Assembly (NCBI GenBank): GCA_015548865.1
Contig: JADMXW010000019.1
Location: 1-64,000, forward strand
Length of the DNA: 64,000 bases
Direction: 5' to 3'
Origin: Serratia marcescens
GTDB taxonomy: Bacteria > Pseudomonadota > Gammaproteobacteria > Enterobacterales > Enterobacteriaceae
The notes under the pieces were generated by a model. The model had not been told where the DNA came from. It searched no databases and was given only the letters and a program-made list of their open reading frames with translations. Below, piece after piece: positions 40,920 to 50,589 of this stretch. The translations under genes were made by a program, and so were the position numbers. Within the stretch, counting starts at the first letter, position 1. Each line of letters opens with the position of its first letter.

Positions 40920-42308
40920 CTATTCATGTAACTCGACTCGGTTACGGCCAGTAACTTTAGCCTGATACAACGCCACGTCCGCTTTGTTGATCAGTTGCTG
41001 ATAATCGGGATGATAATCAAACTCGGCCACACCAATGCTGAGAGTAACGGAAAAAGATTGACTGCCAAAGGCACTCATCGATGTGGCAGCCACTTTTTGG
41101 CGCAGCGTGTCAACGATCACCTTTGCCTGACGCAAGGTGGTTTCTACCAGCAGCACCATAAACTCTTCTCCCCCATAACGGAAGACGTAATCGCTGCTGC
41201 GTACATGATCATAGATCATCGCTGAAATACTTTTAAGCGTTGCATCGCCAGTATCGTGACCGTAGCGATCGTTAACCTGTTTAAAATGGTCTACGTCCAT
41301 CATCACTAGCGTAAAGGTTTTTTGGGTGCTGGTCGCAAGCGCAATTTCTCGGCGCATAATTGTCGGAATAAAACGCCGATTCAGCAGGTTTGTCAGAGGA
41401 TCTTTACCGTTTTCAAATTTGACCAACTCATCAAACATGGCGGTAATAATCAGCGTAATTTGCCCAGTAAGCTGCCGCACATTACGTAACAAGCGCATAC
41501 GTTCCTCCGCTTGAAAGAGCTGCCCTGGCGAGGTTGAACCTATTTCACGGTCAACGTTATCGATCAGCGTATCCGTTTCGCTCAGCAGTTCGGGGAAACC
41601 AAACAGGTGTTTCCCCTTATGTGAAAACCACAGCCCAAACTCTGAGCGCCCCAACAAGGTAATATCCGCTAGAGGTAATTCTGTTGCGACATGATAGATA
41701 AACTGGTTTTCCCAGTTCATCAACGCACCTAATTGCCGTTCACGTTCTACGCTAACGTCATCGTACACACTCAATACGCGATATCGTTCCTGATCGCGCA
41801 TGGCATTTTTATAGGTGGGGGAATACGCGATGGTCATCGCTTCCAGAGCCGTATCGATTGCCAATCCGCTGAAACAGAGCGCGCTATTGATAACAAACGG
41901 GGACTGTTCTCCTTTGTTTGTTAATAGTGGATAGAGATCGTTTTTTAATTTACGAGCCCCACGCGCCACCAAATCAATAGGGAGACCAATGCGTGCATGC
42001 ACAACGCCAACATGGTGTTGTTGGGAAAGCAACGCGACCAAATCCTGCTGAGAACTGCCCAACACGCTGCGCAACCAGTGGAACATACTGATACTTAGCT
42101 GTTCTGTAACCTGGCGGGTATTAAGGTAGCGATGAGCATGCTCATCGTTGAGCATATAATCGTAAAATTTATCTACCAGATAGCGTACTTCATCATCACT
42201 CAGAGATATCAGTAAGGCATGTGCTTCTGGCTGCGTGATTTCAACTAAGGTACGCCATTCACTCAATAATGGTTCGATGTGGTAGTCATTTTTAGCAGAA
42301 ATAGTCAT
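40920..42308 (-). CDS. dosC: globin-coupled diguanylate cyclase (DosC-like)
   Basis: The 462-residue protein makes cyclic di-GMP in response to O2. Residues about 15-160 are a sensor globin; the proximal His is in QHHVGVVHARIGLPIDLVAR near residue 98-104. A middle domain follows (about 165-290). The GGDEF domain (about 300-462) has YGGEEFMVLL as active site and RSSD five residues before it, the intact inhibitory I-site. Domain order is that of E. coli DosC/YddV. No dosP partner is next to it. Confidence 0.87.
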   Translation of the reverse strand: MTISAKNDYHIEPLLSEWRTLVEITQPEAHALLISLSDDEVRYLVDKFYDYMLNDEHAHRYLNTRQVTEQLSISMFHWLRSVLGSSQQDLVALLSQQHHVGVVHARIGLPIDLVARGARKLKNDLYPLLTNKGEQSPFVINSALCFSGLAIDTALEAMTIAYSPTYKNAMRDQERYRVLSVYDDVSVERERQLGALMNWENQFIYHVATELPLADITLLGRSEFGLWFSHKGKHLFGFPELLSETDTLIDNVDREIGSTSPGQLFQAEERMRLLRNVRQLTGQITLIITAMFDELVKFENGKDPLTNLLNRRFIPTIMRREIALATSTQKTFTLVMMDVDHFKQVNDRYGHDTGDATLKSISAMIYDHVRSSDYVFRYGGEEFMVLLVETTLRQAKVIVDTLRQKVAATSMSAFGSQSFSVTLSIGVAEFDYHPDYQQLINKADVALYQAKVTGRNRVELHE

Positions 42309-42584
42309 GGGTAGGACGTAAAGTGGTTAACCTGATGCCATAATAGGCGATTCAGCAGCCATATACCATCACGCTAACAGTTTCATTACGAATTATTTCC
42401 ACTTAACATCGTCCCGTAGGCAGCGGTTACCACAGTCGCATACTTGATTACATCAAAAGCGGAAATAGTTTTTTTTATTTTCATCTAAACGCTATGCTCG
42501 TTTTGAAGCCTTTCAGAGACTACCTTACTTATTCCTTAATTTTAGTCAGCGTCATTACATACTAAAGACAGGAGGTCAATTATT

Positions 42585-45500
42585 ATGAGAATAACCATTA
42601 ACCAACATAGAGAACGTATAGGAAATTATCATCATGATAAAATAGTAAAACATAAAAAATTGAGCGACAAGAACGCACCAGGGAAAATACGTGACGAGGT
42701 TCAAGAGAAATCATTTACACTTGACATCCAAAATATAGTATCTTCTCACCAAGTCTATCGACATATTGATAGCCGTTTTCGATTAAAACAAATAATATGC
42801 TTTATACTATTACTGAATCACGTCCGTGGACATACTAGGCTCTCTCACGAAAATTCAGATACAGCCCCTCTATCATTAGATTTAAAAATGTATAATCACA
42901 GCGCTCCCGTTTTAAACAAGTATCTTCGTTTTAAAACAGAGGATAAATCAAATCATCATACCGATGAAAACAAAAGACAACTCTGTAGGAGAATCAGAGA
43001 TACTTCATTTTTCATTACCGATGGAGTCGCAAATTCGACAATGGAACTGCCAGAAAAAATATATATTTTTAGCAAAACGGGCATTATTATTAATGACGAA
43101 AAAACTTACTATGCAGTGGATAAAAAAAGGAGATGATTTTATTGAAAATGCAGGGAAATCATTAAAAAAATTTTTATGCTGATTACAAAAAAAGAACGCC
43201 TTCTTTAGCCAAACTGGCATCCTCAATAATGAGGAGAAATCTGAAAGAAAAATTTAATCTGAATATCGATCCAGATAAAAATTATTTTATGTTATTTAAC
43301 TCAGCAATGAGTTGCTCAGATTGTTTTACAGGTTGGTGCTTCACGGGTAAGCCAATAGAATATGGAACACTGTCAAGCTACCTGATATGAAACTTTCCTG
43401 CTAATGCTCAGGAAAATCTCGTTTCTGTCAATAGCCAATCCGGCATTTATCGCGTGGCACCTGATACGACAAATAGTTTTGACAGAGAAAATGAAGTTCA
43501 ATTGCTTCCATCAAAATTTATCAAACTTGTATGGGATATCGATTTTTACCAAAAAGCCGTATCCATCTATACCAACGTATTTAACAACAATGCTATCCAT
43601 AGCAAAAAAACTTCATCGACTTTATTCTCAACCTCTCTTCTCAGAAACTCACTCGCAGTGCAGTATCTGACATATTGACAGGAACAGGATTGCGTAAAAA
43701 TCGCAACGTAACCGCTTCATTTTTTGATATTAATGGCTATAAAGCGGCTGATCTAATTGTATTTTACAATCACCTCGATCACCGAGTTACGCTGTATCTA
43801 CCCAGAGCTGAAAATAAATTTTCTGAGTTTAACAGCATGGACGAAATGCGGACCTAGGTGATCAATAGTTGTCATGATAAAACCCACCGAGAGAGCATTG
43901 CCTCTCACTTTTCACTTAAAGACCGCCAGGATGGGGTAATATACTCAGGAGTTGATAATTGGCTAACGTCGCAATGCAATAACGTCAATCCCGAACGGGA
44001 TAAAAACAAAATATGCGCACAGCGCACACCTATTGCATCCTCAGCGTTTTTCACTTTTATGACGACCAAACAGAATGAACGCTTTTTCAGCGATCTGGAT
44101 ATACGTATAAAATCAGATGCTGAAGTCACTCGTGACATATGGGAAAGAGATATTGATGCCTCTGCCGTTCTGCCAAATCCGATCACTCCCCTTGCCGCAC
44201 TGGCTATTCATCTCGAACATGCTTTCGAAGGTGATACCAGTGAAGAACGCCAACAAGAATGGAGCAAGGTATCGAACGATATCGTCAATCTTGTCTTAAT
44301 GATCACGCTAGACAAAGTCAGCCGTTTTGATACAGAAGGATATGAATTTATCGATAAAATAAAAAATTCATTGTCACAAGAGAGCCGCTCGTCCGTGCTT
44401 GATAAAACACTTTCTTTTGAGCACATGCGCTTTGATATCCCCGAAGAGGAGATGTTAGTAACTACGCATCATGTTAACCTGCAAACGCACAACCTTCCCG
44501 AACTGGAGAAGGACCTTTTTGCTGAGATCAAATCTGATGAACAAGGCATATTTCATTATTCAGACCCACATTCAGCTACCGATAAATTAGCGGTTTGTAT
44601 CAAAAACCGTTTTTACGCCGTGCGACCCGGAACATTTCAAGGCATGTATATTCTCAATGATGAGCGGGAGATCGTTTTTTTTGACGGGGGTTACTATGAG
44701 AAAAAACAACATCCCGTCGATCACGTTAACTACACAGAGTGCCGTGCCCGCCGAGCACCGGGTGCATCCTGCAGTCGGATATCAGAGTCAATTCAAGATG
44801 CACTCACCAAGAACAGAGATAAAGGACTTACGCAAGAAGATGCAATGATCGTTGGTCAGGATCCAGCACATCCCGCATTATTTATTAATATCGAAGGTAA
44901 GAAATTCATCGGATCAGATGGCAGGTTTTTTAGAACAAAAGAAAAGGAGAATGTGTTCACCATTTATGCACGAAAAAGAACCGGGTTGTTATCTGCTTTT
45001 AAACGTCGGGAAGAAATTGCCACATTTAAATTCAGCCAGCTGCATGGAGAGCAGTACCTACACACGCCAACAGAAGCGATAATGGAGACCCTTGGCGCTT
45101 CACGCCCAGCCGCTAAGCTTTATAACCAATATCTGGAGCGCGATGGAGGACAATACCAGACAACCGCAGCTGAACGGCGCGCAATTAGCGATTACACGCG
45201 TAACGTTTCTGACATGATCAATGAGTATCTTGAACTTGGTATGCCTGAAGGCTTTTTGGGTCCAATGTTCGCAGAACAATCCTTGAACATGGTAACAAAC
45301 ATTCGTTCCTTGCTGAACAAGCTGCCCAGTTTTCACGGTGTGGTCTATCGCGGTGGCGCGTTACCTCCTGAGATCCGGGCTACCTTAAAACCCGGAGATA
45401 CTCTTCTGGTTAAAAAGTTTGTTTCAACGTCTGCCGATGAGAATATCGCACTGGCCCACAAGGCCGGTAAAGGACCTCATCAAGCTTTGTACAAAATCCA

Positions 45501-45681
45501 TGTCACAAAAGCAGCACATGCCATCAGCGGATTTACACATAATCTGCATGAAGCAGAAGTGCTGATTGAAGACAGCACCTTGTTTCGATGTCTTTCTATT
45601 GATGGTGATAAAGTCGAGTTGAAGGAAGTTTTGGATGCCACTCGCCTTGATGAAACAAGCATAAAAGTCGTTTCAATCTAG
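42585..45681 (+). pseudogene. decayed large toxin/effector gene with ADP-ribosyltransferase C-terminus
   Basis: A strong ribosome site (AGGAGG) and ATG 42585 start the reading. It continues across three frame changes, each located at a run of seven A residues (43122-43128, 43164-43170, 43604-43610), and two in-frame stops: TGA 43388-43390 and TAG 43855-43857. Joined together the pieces give a continuous protein (segments KKRTPSLAKLASSIMRRNLK, NLNIDPDKNYFMLFN, FPANAQENLVSVNSQSGIYR, DINGYKAADLIVFYNH, RVTLYLPRAENKFSEF) that resembles DUF6543-type dermonecrotic-toxin N-terminal regions. AT-rich compared with the core genome. Reading over the A runs could also be by slippage or due to sequencing error. 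Confidence 0.7.
43858..45681 (+). CDS. intact C-terminal part of the toxin: mono-ADP-ribosyltransferase
   Basis: It is open for 607 codons from a GTG right after the TAG. The last ~120 residues have the R-S-E fold of arginine-type ADP-ribosyltransferases: Arg498 in GVVYRGGALPPE, Ser-Thr-Ser 523-525 in KKFVSTSADENIALAH, and Glu-x-Glu 565-567 in HNLHEAEVLIED. Upstream, residues about 100-450 contain helical and beta segments (FYAVRPGTFQGMYILNDERE) typical of large toxin middles. No ribosome site precedes the GTG, so it is uncertain whether a separate product is made. Confidence 0.7.
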   Translation: MINSCHDKTHRESIASHFSLKDRQDGVIYSGVDNWLTSQCNNVNPERDKNKICAQRTPIASSAFFTFMTTKQNERFFSDLDIRIKSDAEVTRDIWERDIDASAVLPNPITPLAALAIHLEHAFEGDTSEERQQEWSKVSNDIVNLVLMITLDKVSRFDTEGYEFIDKIKNSLSQESRSSVLDKTLSFEHMRFDIPEEEMLVTTHHVNLQTHNLPELEKDLFAEIKSDEQGIFHYSDPHSATDKLAVCIKNRFYAVRPGTFQGMYILNDEREIVFFDGGYYEKKQHPVDHVNYTECRARRAPGASCSRISESIQDALTKNRDKGLTQEDAMIVGQDPAHPALFINIEGKKFIGSDGRFFRTKEKENVFTIYARKRTGLLSAFKRREEIATFKFSQLHGEQYLHTPTEAIMETLGASRPAAKLYNQYLERDGGQYQTTAAERRAISDYTRNVSDMINEYLELGMPEGFLGPMFAEQSLNMVTNIRSLLNKLPSFHGVVYRGGALPPEIRATLKPGDTLLVKKFVSTSADENIALAHKAGKGPHQALYKIHVTKAAHAISGFTHNLHEAEVLIEDSTLFRCLSIDGDKVELKEVLDATRLDETSIKVVSI

Positions 45682-45764
45682 CCTTTAGCCATGCTACATC
45701 GGCTTTTATGGATCGTCAGTGTGTAACGAGATGCCTCTTAGAGCAAGATAGTCGTCACAATTCA

Positions 45765-45791
45765 ACAATATAAAACGCCGTTTTATATTGT
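45765..45791. other. perfect 27-base palindrome
   Basis: ACAATATAAAACG and CGTTTTATATTGT are perfect complements around one central C. It lies 84 bases after the toxin. It may be an operator or RNA hairpin; no T run follows. Confidence 0.7.
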
Positions 45792-45855
45792 GTGAACGAC
45801 GTTTTGAATTATATACTCCGCGACGCCTTATAAGTAAGGTTCTAGATACCTTTAC

Positions 45856-45881
45856 CCCGACTCCAGTCGGGGTTTTTTTTA
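45856..45881 (+). terminator. bidirectional-looking terminator after toxin locus
   Basis: ACCCCGACT / AGTCGGGGT with a small loop is followed by eight T residues. It ends the toxin unit; the ygaP-like gene converges from the other side. Confidence 0.85.
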
Positions 45882-45921
45882 TCTGAAATATCTCTCTTTT
45901 CACTACGAGCCTGTCGTTCTA

Positions 45922-46461
45922 TCAAGTAAGGCGACGGTTCTTATTCCAAGGCATGTGCATTAGTAATCTAGCCATACCACAAAATCCGCTCACACCCGCA
46001 AACACCAATCCCGCGCCGATAAAGCCCGCAACACTGAAAAAAGCAGGATGCAGCGTATATCCTAAAACAACGCTGACTAATGTCAGCCCGCCGGCAACAA
46101 TTTGCACCTGACGCATAACAGGTAGCGGTTGAGTGCGGTCCTCTTCGACTGGTAAGCCTGCTTTTTTCCAAGCGTTGAGCCCCCCTTCAAGCAAAAATGC
46201 GCTTTGCAAGGGAACCAAGGCTTCTATCTGTTTTGCATACTGTTCGCAACGCATACCCGATAAACAGTAAAAAATGACCGTTTTATCCGTAGATAGTGTT
46301 ATTCCTGGCTGCTCAGTGGCGCGTTCACTCAATGAATACAGCTGTGATTGCGGAATGTGCTCACGCAGAAATTCATCTGCCTGACGAATGTCAACCATCA
46401 ATGCTCCATCAGCCTGACGCTGCCGAGCATCTAAGGGGGAAAGATAGGGTAATGTTGCCAT
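45922..46461 (-). CDS. ygaP: rhodanese with membrane domain (YgaP-like)
   Basis: The start is at ATG 46461 (MATLPYLSPLDARQRQADGA). Residues about 1-105 are a rhodanese domain with active loop CLSGMR (Cys near residue 64). Residues about 120-165 form two membrane helices (DUF2892), followed by a cytoplasmic basic end. YgaP is the only known membrane-anchored rhodanese in E. coli and handles sulfane sulfur. Paired with the ArsR-type regulator just upstream, 14 bases apart. Confidence 0.9.
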   Translation of the reverse strand: MATLPYLSPLDARQRQADGALMVDIRQADEFLREHIPQSQLYSLSERATEQPGITLSTDKTVIFYCLSGMRCEQYAKQIEALVPLQSAFLLEGGLNAWKKAGLPVEEDRTQPLPVMRQVQIVAGGLTLVSVVLGYTLHPAFFSVAGFIGAGLVFAGVSGFCGMARLLMHMPWNKNRRLT

Positions 46462-46475
46462 GGTATTCCTCTCTT

Positions 46476-46781
46476 TCAAGGACAATAAATGTCTCTGAGC
46501 GTCATAATGATGCGCTCCAGATCGTGGTTAGCAATAGCGTAAAACATTGTCGTTCCTTCACGCTGAGCAACGACTAATCCTTCTGAACGCATACGGGCCA
46601 AATGCTGCGAAGTCGCAGAGGGGCTCAGACCGCAAGCCTGTCCAAGTACGCCAGCGCTCACCTGCTGACGCTCAACCAATGTACAGAGGATCAATAAACG
46701 ATTGGCATTCGCCATCGCTTTTAACAACAATGCGGCGTCGTGGGCGCGTCGCTGTAACTCCTCCAGTGCATCTGACATCAT
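46476..46781 (-). CDS. ygaV: ArsR-family regulator (YgaV-like)
   Basis: The 101-residue winged helix has LLLKAMANANRLLILCTLVE and the recognition helix SPSATSQHLARMRSEGLVVA. Cys in LLILC and Cys in the terminal YCP match YgaV, which senses sulfide/persulfide and represses ygaVP. Two Met codons are possible as start (46781 or 46778). Confidence 0.9.
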   Translation of the reverse strand: MMSDALEELQRRAHDAALLLKAMANANRLLILCTLVERQQVSAGVLGQACGLSPSATSQHLARMRSEGLVVAQREGTTMFYAIANHDLERIIMTLRDIYCP

Positions 46782-46797
46782 TATTATTTTAGACAGT

Positions 46798-46827
46798 TCT
46801 TAATTAAGAGAATGCTAAAATTATAGC
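46798..46827. promoter_or_regulatory. probable YgaV operator and -10 region
   Basis: Perfect TCTTAATTAAGA (46798-46809) and near-perfect GCTAAAATTATAGC (46814-46827) palindromes lie just upstream of the regulator gene. On the minus strand the second contains TATAAT. This suggests autorepression by the ArsR-type dimer. Confidence 0.6.
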
Positions 46828-47095
46828 AAGAACAAATCAAGCGTTTTCTCTTAAATGTGTCGCCGGGACTGGAGCATCGTTCGGTTGGCTGTTACTCTAT
46901 TGAAAAACGGTCCACTGTTTCAGATTTCTTCTGCACCTGACGTACTGTCGGGGGCGATCATTAGTCAGATCAACGTTTCCAGTAGTAAAACAAGACACAC
47001 TATCGCGTCTTTGCGTGATGACACCAGCAGGTAGCGTTATAGAGATGACGCTGTTGCGCAACCAGGTCTTATTCAGAATAATTTCAAAGCGGTGC

Positions 47096-48517
47096 ATGAA
47101 AAACTTCTCTCGATTAGTCAATAGATACCACCAAACTGATTGGTACAAAAAGCGACACTCAAACCGTGTTCTGCTCTGGCGTGAGATCACACCACTTGCT
47201 GTGCCTATTTTTATTGAAGGCTTGTGCGTGGTGCTAATGGGGGTATTCAGTACCTTTCTTGTCAGTTGGCTGGGCAAGGAATCCATGGCTGCTGTGGGTC
47301 TTGCCGACAGCTTCAACATGCTAATCATCGCTTTTTTTACCGCCGTTGCGCTGGGCACCGCGGTCGTCGTGGCATTCAGCCTGGGCCAACGTAATCGCAA
47401 ACAGGCCCGTTCTGCAACGCGTCAGTCAATGTCTCTGCTGGTTCTGGTCTCTTTTTTATTGGTTTTGCTGATTGAATTGGCGGGTGAAGCCATTATCAAC
47501 CTGATCGCCGGTTCAGCAGATCAACAGGTTAAAGCGCTGGCGCTGGTGTTCCTGCGACAAACGGCCTGGAGCTACCCCGCTATGGCGATCGCACTGGTCG
47601 GGTGTGGGGCTCTGCGCGGCGCAGGTAATACCAAACTGCCGATGTTCATCAACATCGGTATGAACATTCTGAATATTCTTATCAGCAGCGTATTGATATA
47701 TGGGATTTTTTCCTGGGATGGTCTGGGATTTTATGGCGCTGGTATCGGTACTACCCTGTCGCGTTATATCGGAGCTGTGTTTGTGATTCTCACGTTGATG
47801 CACGGCTTTAACGGTGCACTACGCATTCCGTTCAAATCCTATTTTGCCCCCTTTACTTACGCTATCCTGTATGAAGTATTAAGCATCGGTGTTCCCGCCA
47901 GCGTGGAATCCGTTATGTTTAATCTGGGCAAATTGATCACACAACGTTTTGTCGCCGGCATGGGCACAGAGGTTATCGCAGGCAATTTTATTGCGTTCTC
48001 TATCGCGGCATTAATTAACCTTCCCGGCAATGCCTTAGGTTCGACCGCTACCATCATCGTTGGAACGCGCTTGGGTAAAGGGCAGATTTTTCAGTCGATT
48101 CGCCAATTGCAGTATATTTTTGTGCTTTCCAATATCGGTTTATGCATCCTCGCCTTATCCTCAATACCTTCCGCCGGTTTTCTGTCATCACTTTATACCA
48201 ACGAACCCGAAGTTATTGAGGTTGCCAAACAGTTGCTTTGGCTGAACGCGCTATTCACCCCATTTTGGGCCGCTGCCTGGGTGGTCCCGGCTGGCTTGAA
48301 AGGGGCAAAAGACGCCAGTTACACCATGTGGGTTGCTATGGCCAGCATGTGGGGATGCCGTATTGTGGCAGGCTACATTTTGGGTATCTGGCTCGGTTTC
48401 GGTGTTATTGGTGTATGGATGGGCATGTTCTTTGACTGGATTGTACGCGGCGTGTTGTATTATCGCCGTATGACGAGCGGTCGGTGGCTGTGGCGCTACC
48501 GACCTCCCGCCGCTTAA
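47096..48517 (+). CDS. yeeO: MATE efflux transporter (YeeO-like)
   Basis: About 473 residues from ATG 47096; the longer readings from 47015 add a poorly conserved leader, and the start is not certain. Twelve membrane segments are visible. WREITPLAVPIFIEGLCVVL near residue 30, GADSF-like GLADSFNMLIIAFF and ALRGAGNTKLPMFINIGMNI fit the DinF/YeeO branch. YeeO exports flavins (FMN/FAD) and other compounds in E. coli. Monocistronic; a dispersed repeat follows. Confidence 0.85.
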   Translation: MKNFSRLVNRYHQTDWYKKRHSNRVLLWREITPLAVPIFIEGLCVVLMGVFSTFLVSWLGKESMAAVGLADSFNMLIIAFFTAVALGTAVVVAFSLGQRNRKQARSATRQSMSLLVLVSFLLVLLIELAGEAIINLIAGSADQQVKALALVFLRQTAWSYPAMAIALVGCGALRGAGNTKLPMFINIGMNILNILISSVLIYGIFSWDGLGFYGAGIGTTLSRYIGAVFVILTLMHGFNGALRIPFKSYFAPFTYAILYEVLSIGVPASVESVMFNLGKLITQRFVAGMGTEVIAGNFIAFSIAALINLPGNALGSTATIIVGTRLGKGQIFQSIRQLQYIFVLSNIGLCILALSSIPSAGFLSSLYTNEPEVIEVAKQLLWLNALFTPFWAAAWVVPAGLKGAKDASYTMWVAMASMWGCRIVAGYILGIWLGFGVIGVWMGMFFDWIVRGVLYYRRMTSGRWLWRYRPPAA

Positions 48518-48519
48518 CG

Positions 48520-48658
48520 CGAGAATAGCCAGTTGTTGGCGTAGCCTGTTTGGACACTGACAGCGGCAGAAGCCCAGAGCGTGCACGCGGTACGTGGGGA
48601 TTTCAAACACTGCTCAGGACCCAAATGACACGTAAAATCCCCTAATGAGATAGGCTTA
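48520..48658. repeat. dispersed repeat family 2, copy 1
   Basis: About 139 bases between yeeO and the MFS gene, related to the copy at 61841-61987. Shared parts include AGTTG-TGGCGTAG-type start, GCACGCGGTACGTGGGGATTT, and the end AATGAGATAGGCTTA, which is complementary to the start. A palindromic mobile repeat, no coding capacity. Confidence 0.75.
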
Positions 48659-48661
48659 ACG

Positions 48662-49837
48662 TTAGCGCCCGGCAGTTTTGTGGGCGTTTGCTGGCCGGAA
48701 GCAAAAAGCCATCAGAATCAGTACCACAACCCCCCAGGCCATAATCATCCAGGCTTGCTCCAACCCTTCAGTATGCTGTCGAATGACGCCTGCCAACGTC
48801 GGCATCAAACTGGCAAGAATATACCCGCCACCTTGAACAAAACCCATCAAGCGCCCCGTCTCCTGTGCACTGGTAGCATGGTCTAGAGCAACAATCAGTG
48901 ACAGGGGGAACAATGCGCCAATACCGACACCGAGAAAAATCATCGCAACAAAGGCCAAAGAAAGTGGTGCAACCACGAGTAAAACCATGCCTATCAGCAA
49001 CAATACCAGTATGGGTACCAGCAGCAGACGACGATCGGGAAAACGAGAAATCAAGGCGGAGACGGTCAATCCCGCACATACCTCCGTCAGCGTTAATCCT
49101 CCCAACAAAAAACCACTCTGCGCCGCGCTCCACCCGAGTTGCGTATAATAGGGCGGCAACCAGGCAAGCACCAGCGTGTAAGCCCCCGTCCCTATCCCGA
49201 AGAACAGCATCAGAGACCAATGCCGTAGTCCATGCGGTGCTGGACGATAGATGTCGTTCTGCAGGTATGGCTCACGCGTAGACGGCGCCTTTCGCCATAC
49301 CAGCAGTGCAATGAATGCAGATATTCCCCATACGGCCAACGCACCAGACCACCCCACCGTACCTGACATTGGTGAGGCTGTTGCTGCAGCGACAGCAGCA
49401 CCGGCCATAATTCCTGTGGTGTAAAGCCCCATCAGCAAGCTGCTGCGCTGAATAAAGAAACGTTTAATGAACGAAGGAACCAATGCCTGAATTAGCGCAA
49501 TCCCCACGCCGCCGAATGCGGCGCTCACCAACAGCCCAATACGCGTATCCCAGGGTAAACGAACCAAACACGCAACCGTAATAATCGTAATTCCTAGCAG
49601 GATACCTCGATATTCTCCCAGACGGCGTTGCAACCAGCCGCCGTAGAGCGCACAGACCCCCATCGCAAGAATGGGCAATGTCGTCAATAAGCCTGCCTGA
49701 CTATCATCGAGTCCAGTGGCCTGCTGAATTTGATCAAGCAACGGGCCAATCACGGCCAGTATAGGGCGCAGGTTTATCCCAAGCAGCAGGATGGCAATAA
49801 AGAGAAATTGGCGTGAGTGCCTGGCTACAACGGGCAT
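48662..49837 (-). CDS. MFS transporter, CynX/NimT family
   Basis: The 391-residue, 12-helix transporter begins MPVVARHSRQFLFIAILLLG. The phrases INLRPILAVIGPLLDQIQQA and GLYTTGIMAGAAVAAATASP are typical of CynX/NimT (YeaN) transporters. In E. coli NimT exports 2-nitroimidazole; cyanate-type substrates belong to CynX. No cyn genes are beside it, so NimT-like efflux is the better guess. Confidence 0.82.
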   Translation of the reverse strand: MPVVARHSRQFLFIAILLLGINLRPILAVIGPLLDQIQQATGLDDSQAGLLTTLPILAMGVCALYGGWLQRRLGEYRGILLGITIITVACLVRLPWDTRIGLLVSAAFGGVGIALIQALVPSFIKRFFIQRSSLLMGLYTTGIMAGAAVAAATASPMSGTVGWSGALAVWGISAFIALLVWRKAPSTREPYLQNDIYRPAPHGLRHWSLMLFFGIGTGAYTLVLAWLPPYYTQLGWSAAQSGFLLGGLTLTEVCAGLTVSALISRFPDRRLLLVPILVLLLIGMVLLVVAPLSLAFVAMIFLGVGIGALFPLSLIVALDHATSAQETGRLMGFVQGGGYILASLMPTLAGVIRQHTEGLEQAWMIMAWGVVVLILMAFCFRPANAHKTAGR

Positions 49838-49984
49838 AGAGAAGATCCTGTCATGTTGTCTTACTGCTTGATAGGGTTGCCACTGGGAATGTGGTGATGC
49901 CTACGTTCGTGCGGCGTATTTTTACATAAATTATCTTAACGTCAAGATAAAAACATAACTCCTTGCCTTTTCGTTCATGGGTAG

Positions 49985-50022
49985 AGACGAAAAAAAATCC
50001 GCCATTTTTTATGGCGGATTTT
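49985..50022 (-). terminator. ompX terminator
   Basis: AAATCCGCCAT / ATGGCGGATTT hairpin with T-rich loop, flanked by A and T runs, lies 52 bases after the ompX stop. It can stop transcription from either side. Confidence 0.85.
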
Positions 50023-50073
50023 TATATCACATCGCGTTCCGTTCAGTGTCTACATTCTGAACTGGCGATACAA

Positions 50074-50589
50074 TTAGAAACGGTAGCCTACGCCCACCGC
50101 CCAAGTACCAACATCGACGCTACGGATGCGGCTTTGTTCATAACCAACGTCCAGCGCAACGTCCTGGATCGGGTTAAATTGCAGGCCAGCACCATAGGTG
50201 AAACCATAATCGTCGTTATGGTTGTTGTCAGAACCGTCCTGGGCGTTATAGGTGTATTTACCGTGGCTCAGGCCAATAACGCCATAGACGCTAGCCCAAT
50301 CGTTGATACGGTAAGCCGGGCCAGCGGTAAAGCCCATGTATTGGCCTTTGTTATAGAACCCGTTGTTGGACTGGCTGTCTTCCAGGTAGGTGAAGGAGCT
50401 GATCACGCCAACTTGGCTGTCGTCAAACTCATAGCGGTATTTAAGGTTAAAACCTTTCGCTTTGTTCACCACACCCTGGGCATCACCCTGAGCATAACCG
50501 GCGGATACGGTACTTTGACCGGCGAATGCAGAACCTGCGCTTACAGCAAATACGCAAGCCAGAGCGGAAAGACACGCAAATTTTTTCAT
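50074..50589 (-). CDS. ompX: outer membrane protein X
   Basis: The product is 171 residues with a signal peptide ending AGSAFA (about residue 23). The mature 148-residue chain has the eight-stranded barrel pattern and terminal Phe (VGVGYRF) of OmpX/Ail proteins. The family binds host surfaces and affects stress response. Position beside rhtA and dps is the same as in E. coli. Confidence 0.95.
   Translation of the reverse strand: MKKFACLSALACVFAVSAGSAFAGQSTVSAGYAQGDAQGVVNKAKGFNLKYRYEFDDSQVGVISSFTYLEDSQSNNGFYNKGQYMGFTAGPAYRINDWASVYGVIGLSHGKYTYNAQDGSDNNHNDDYGFTYGAGLQFNPIQDVALDVGYEQSRIRSVDVGTWAVGVGYRF

Noticed and set aside
43404..43670. 88-codon frame inside the broken toxin
   Set aside because: Different phase from the reconstructed toxin reading; the reading in frame with 43229-43678 shows toxin-like sequence instead.
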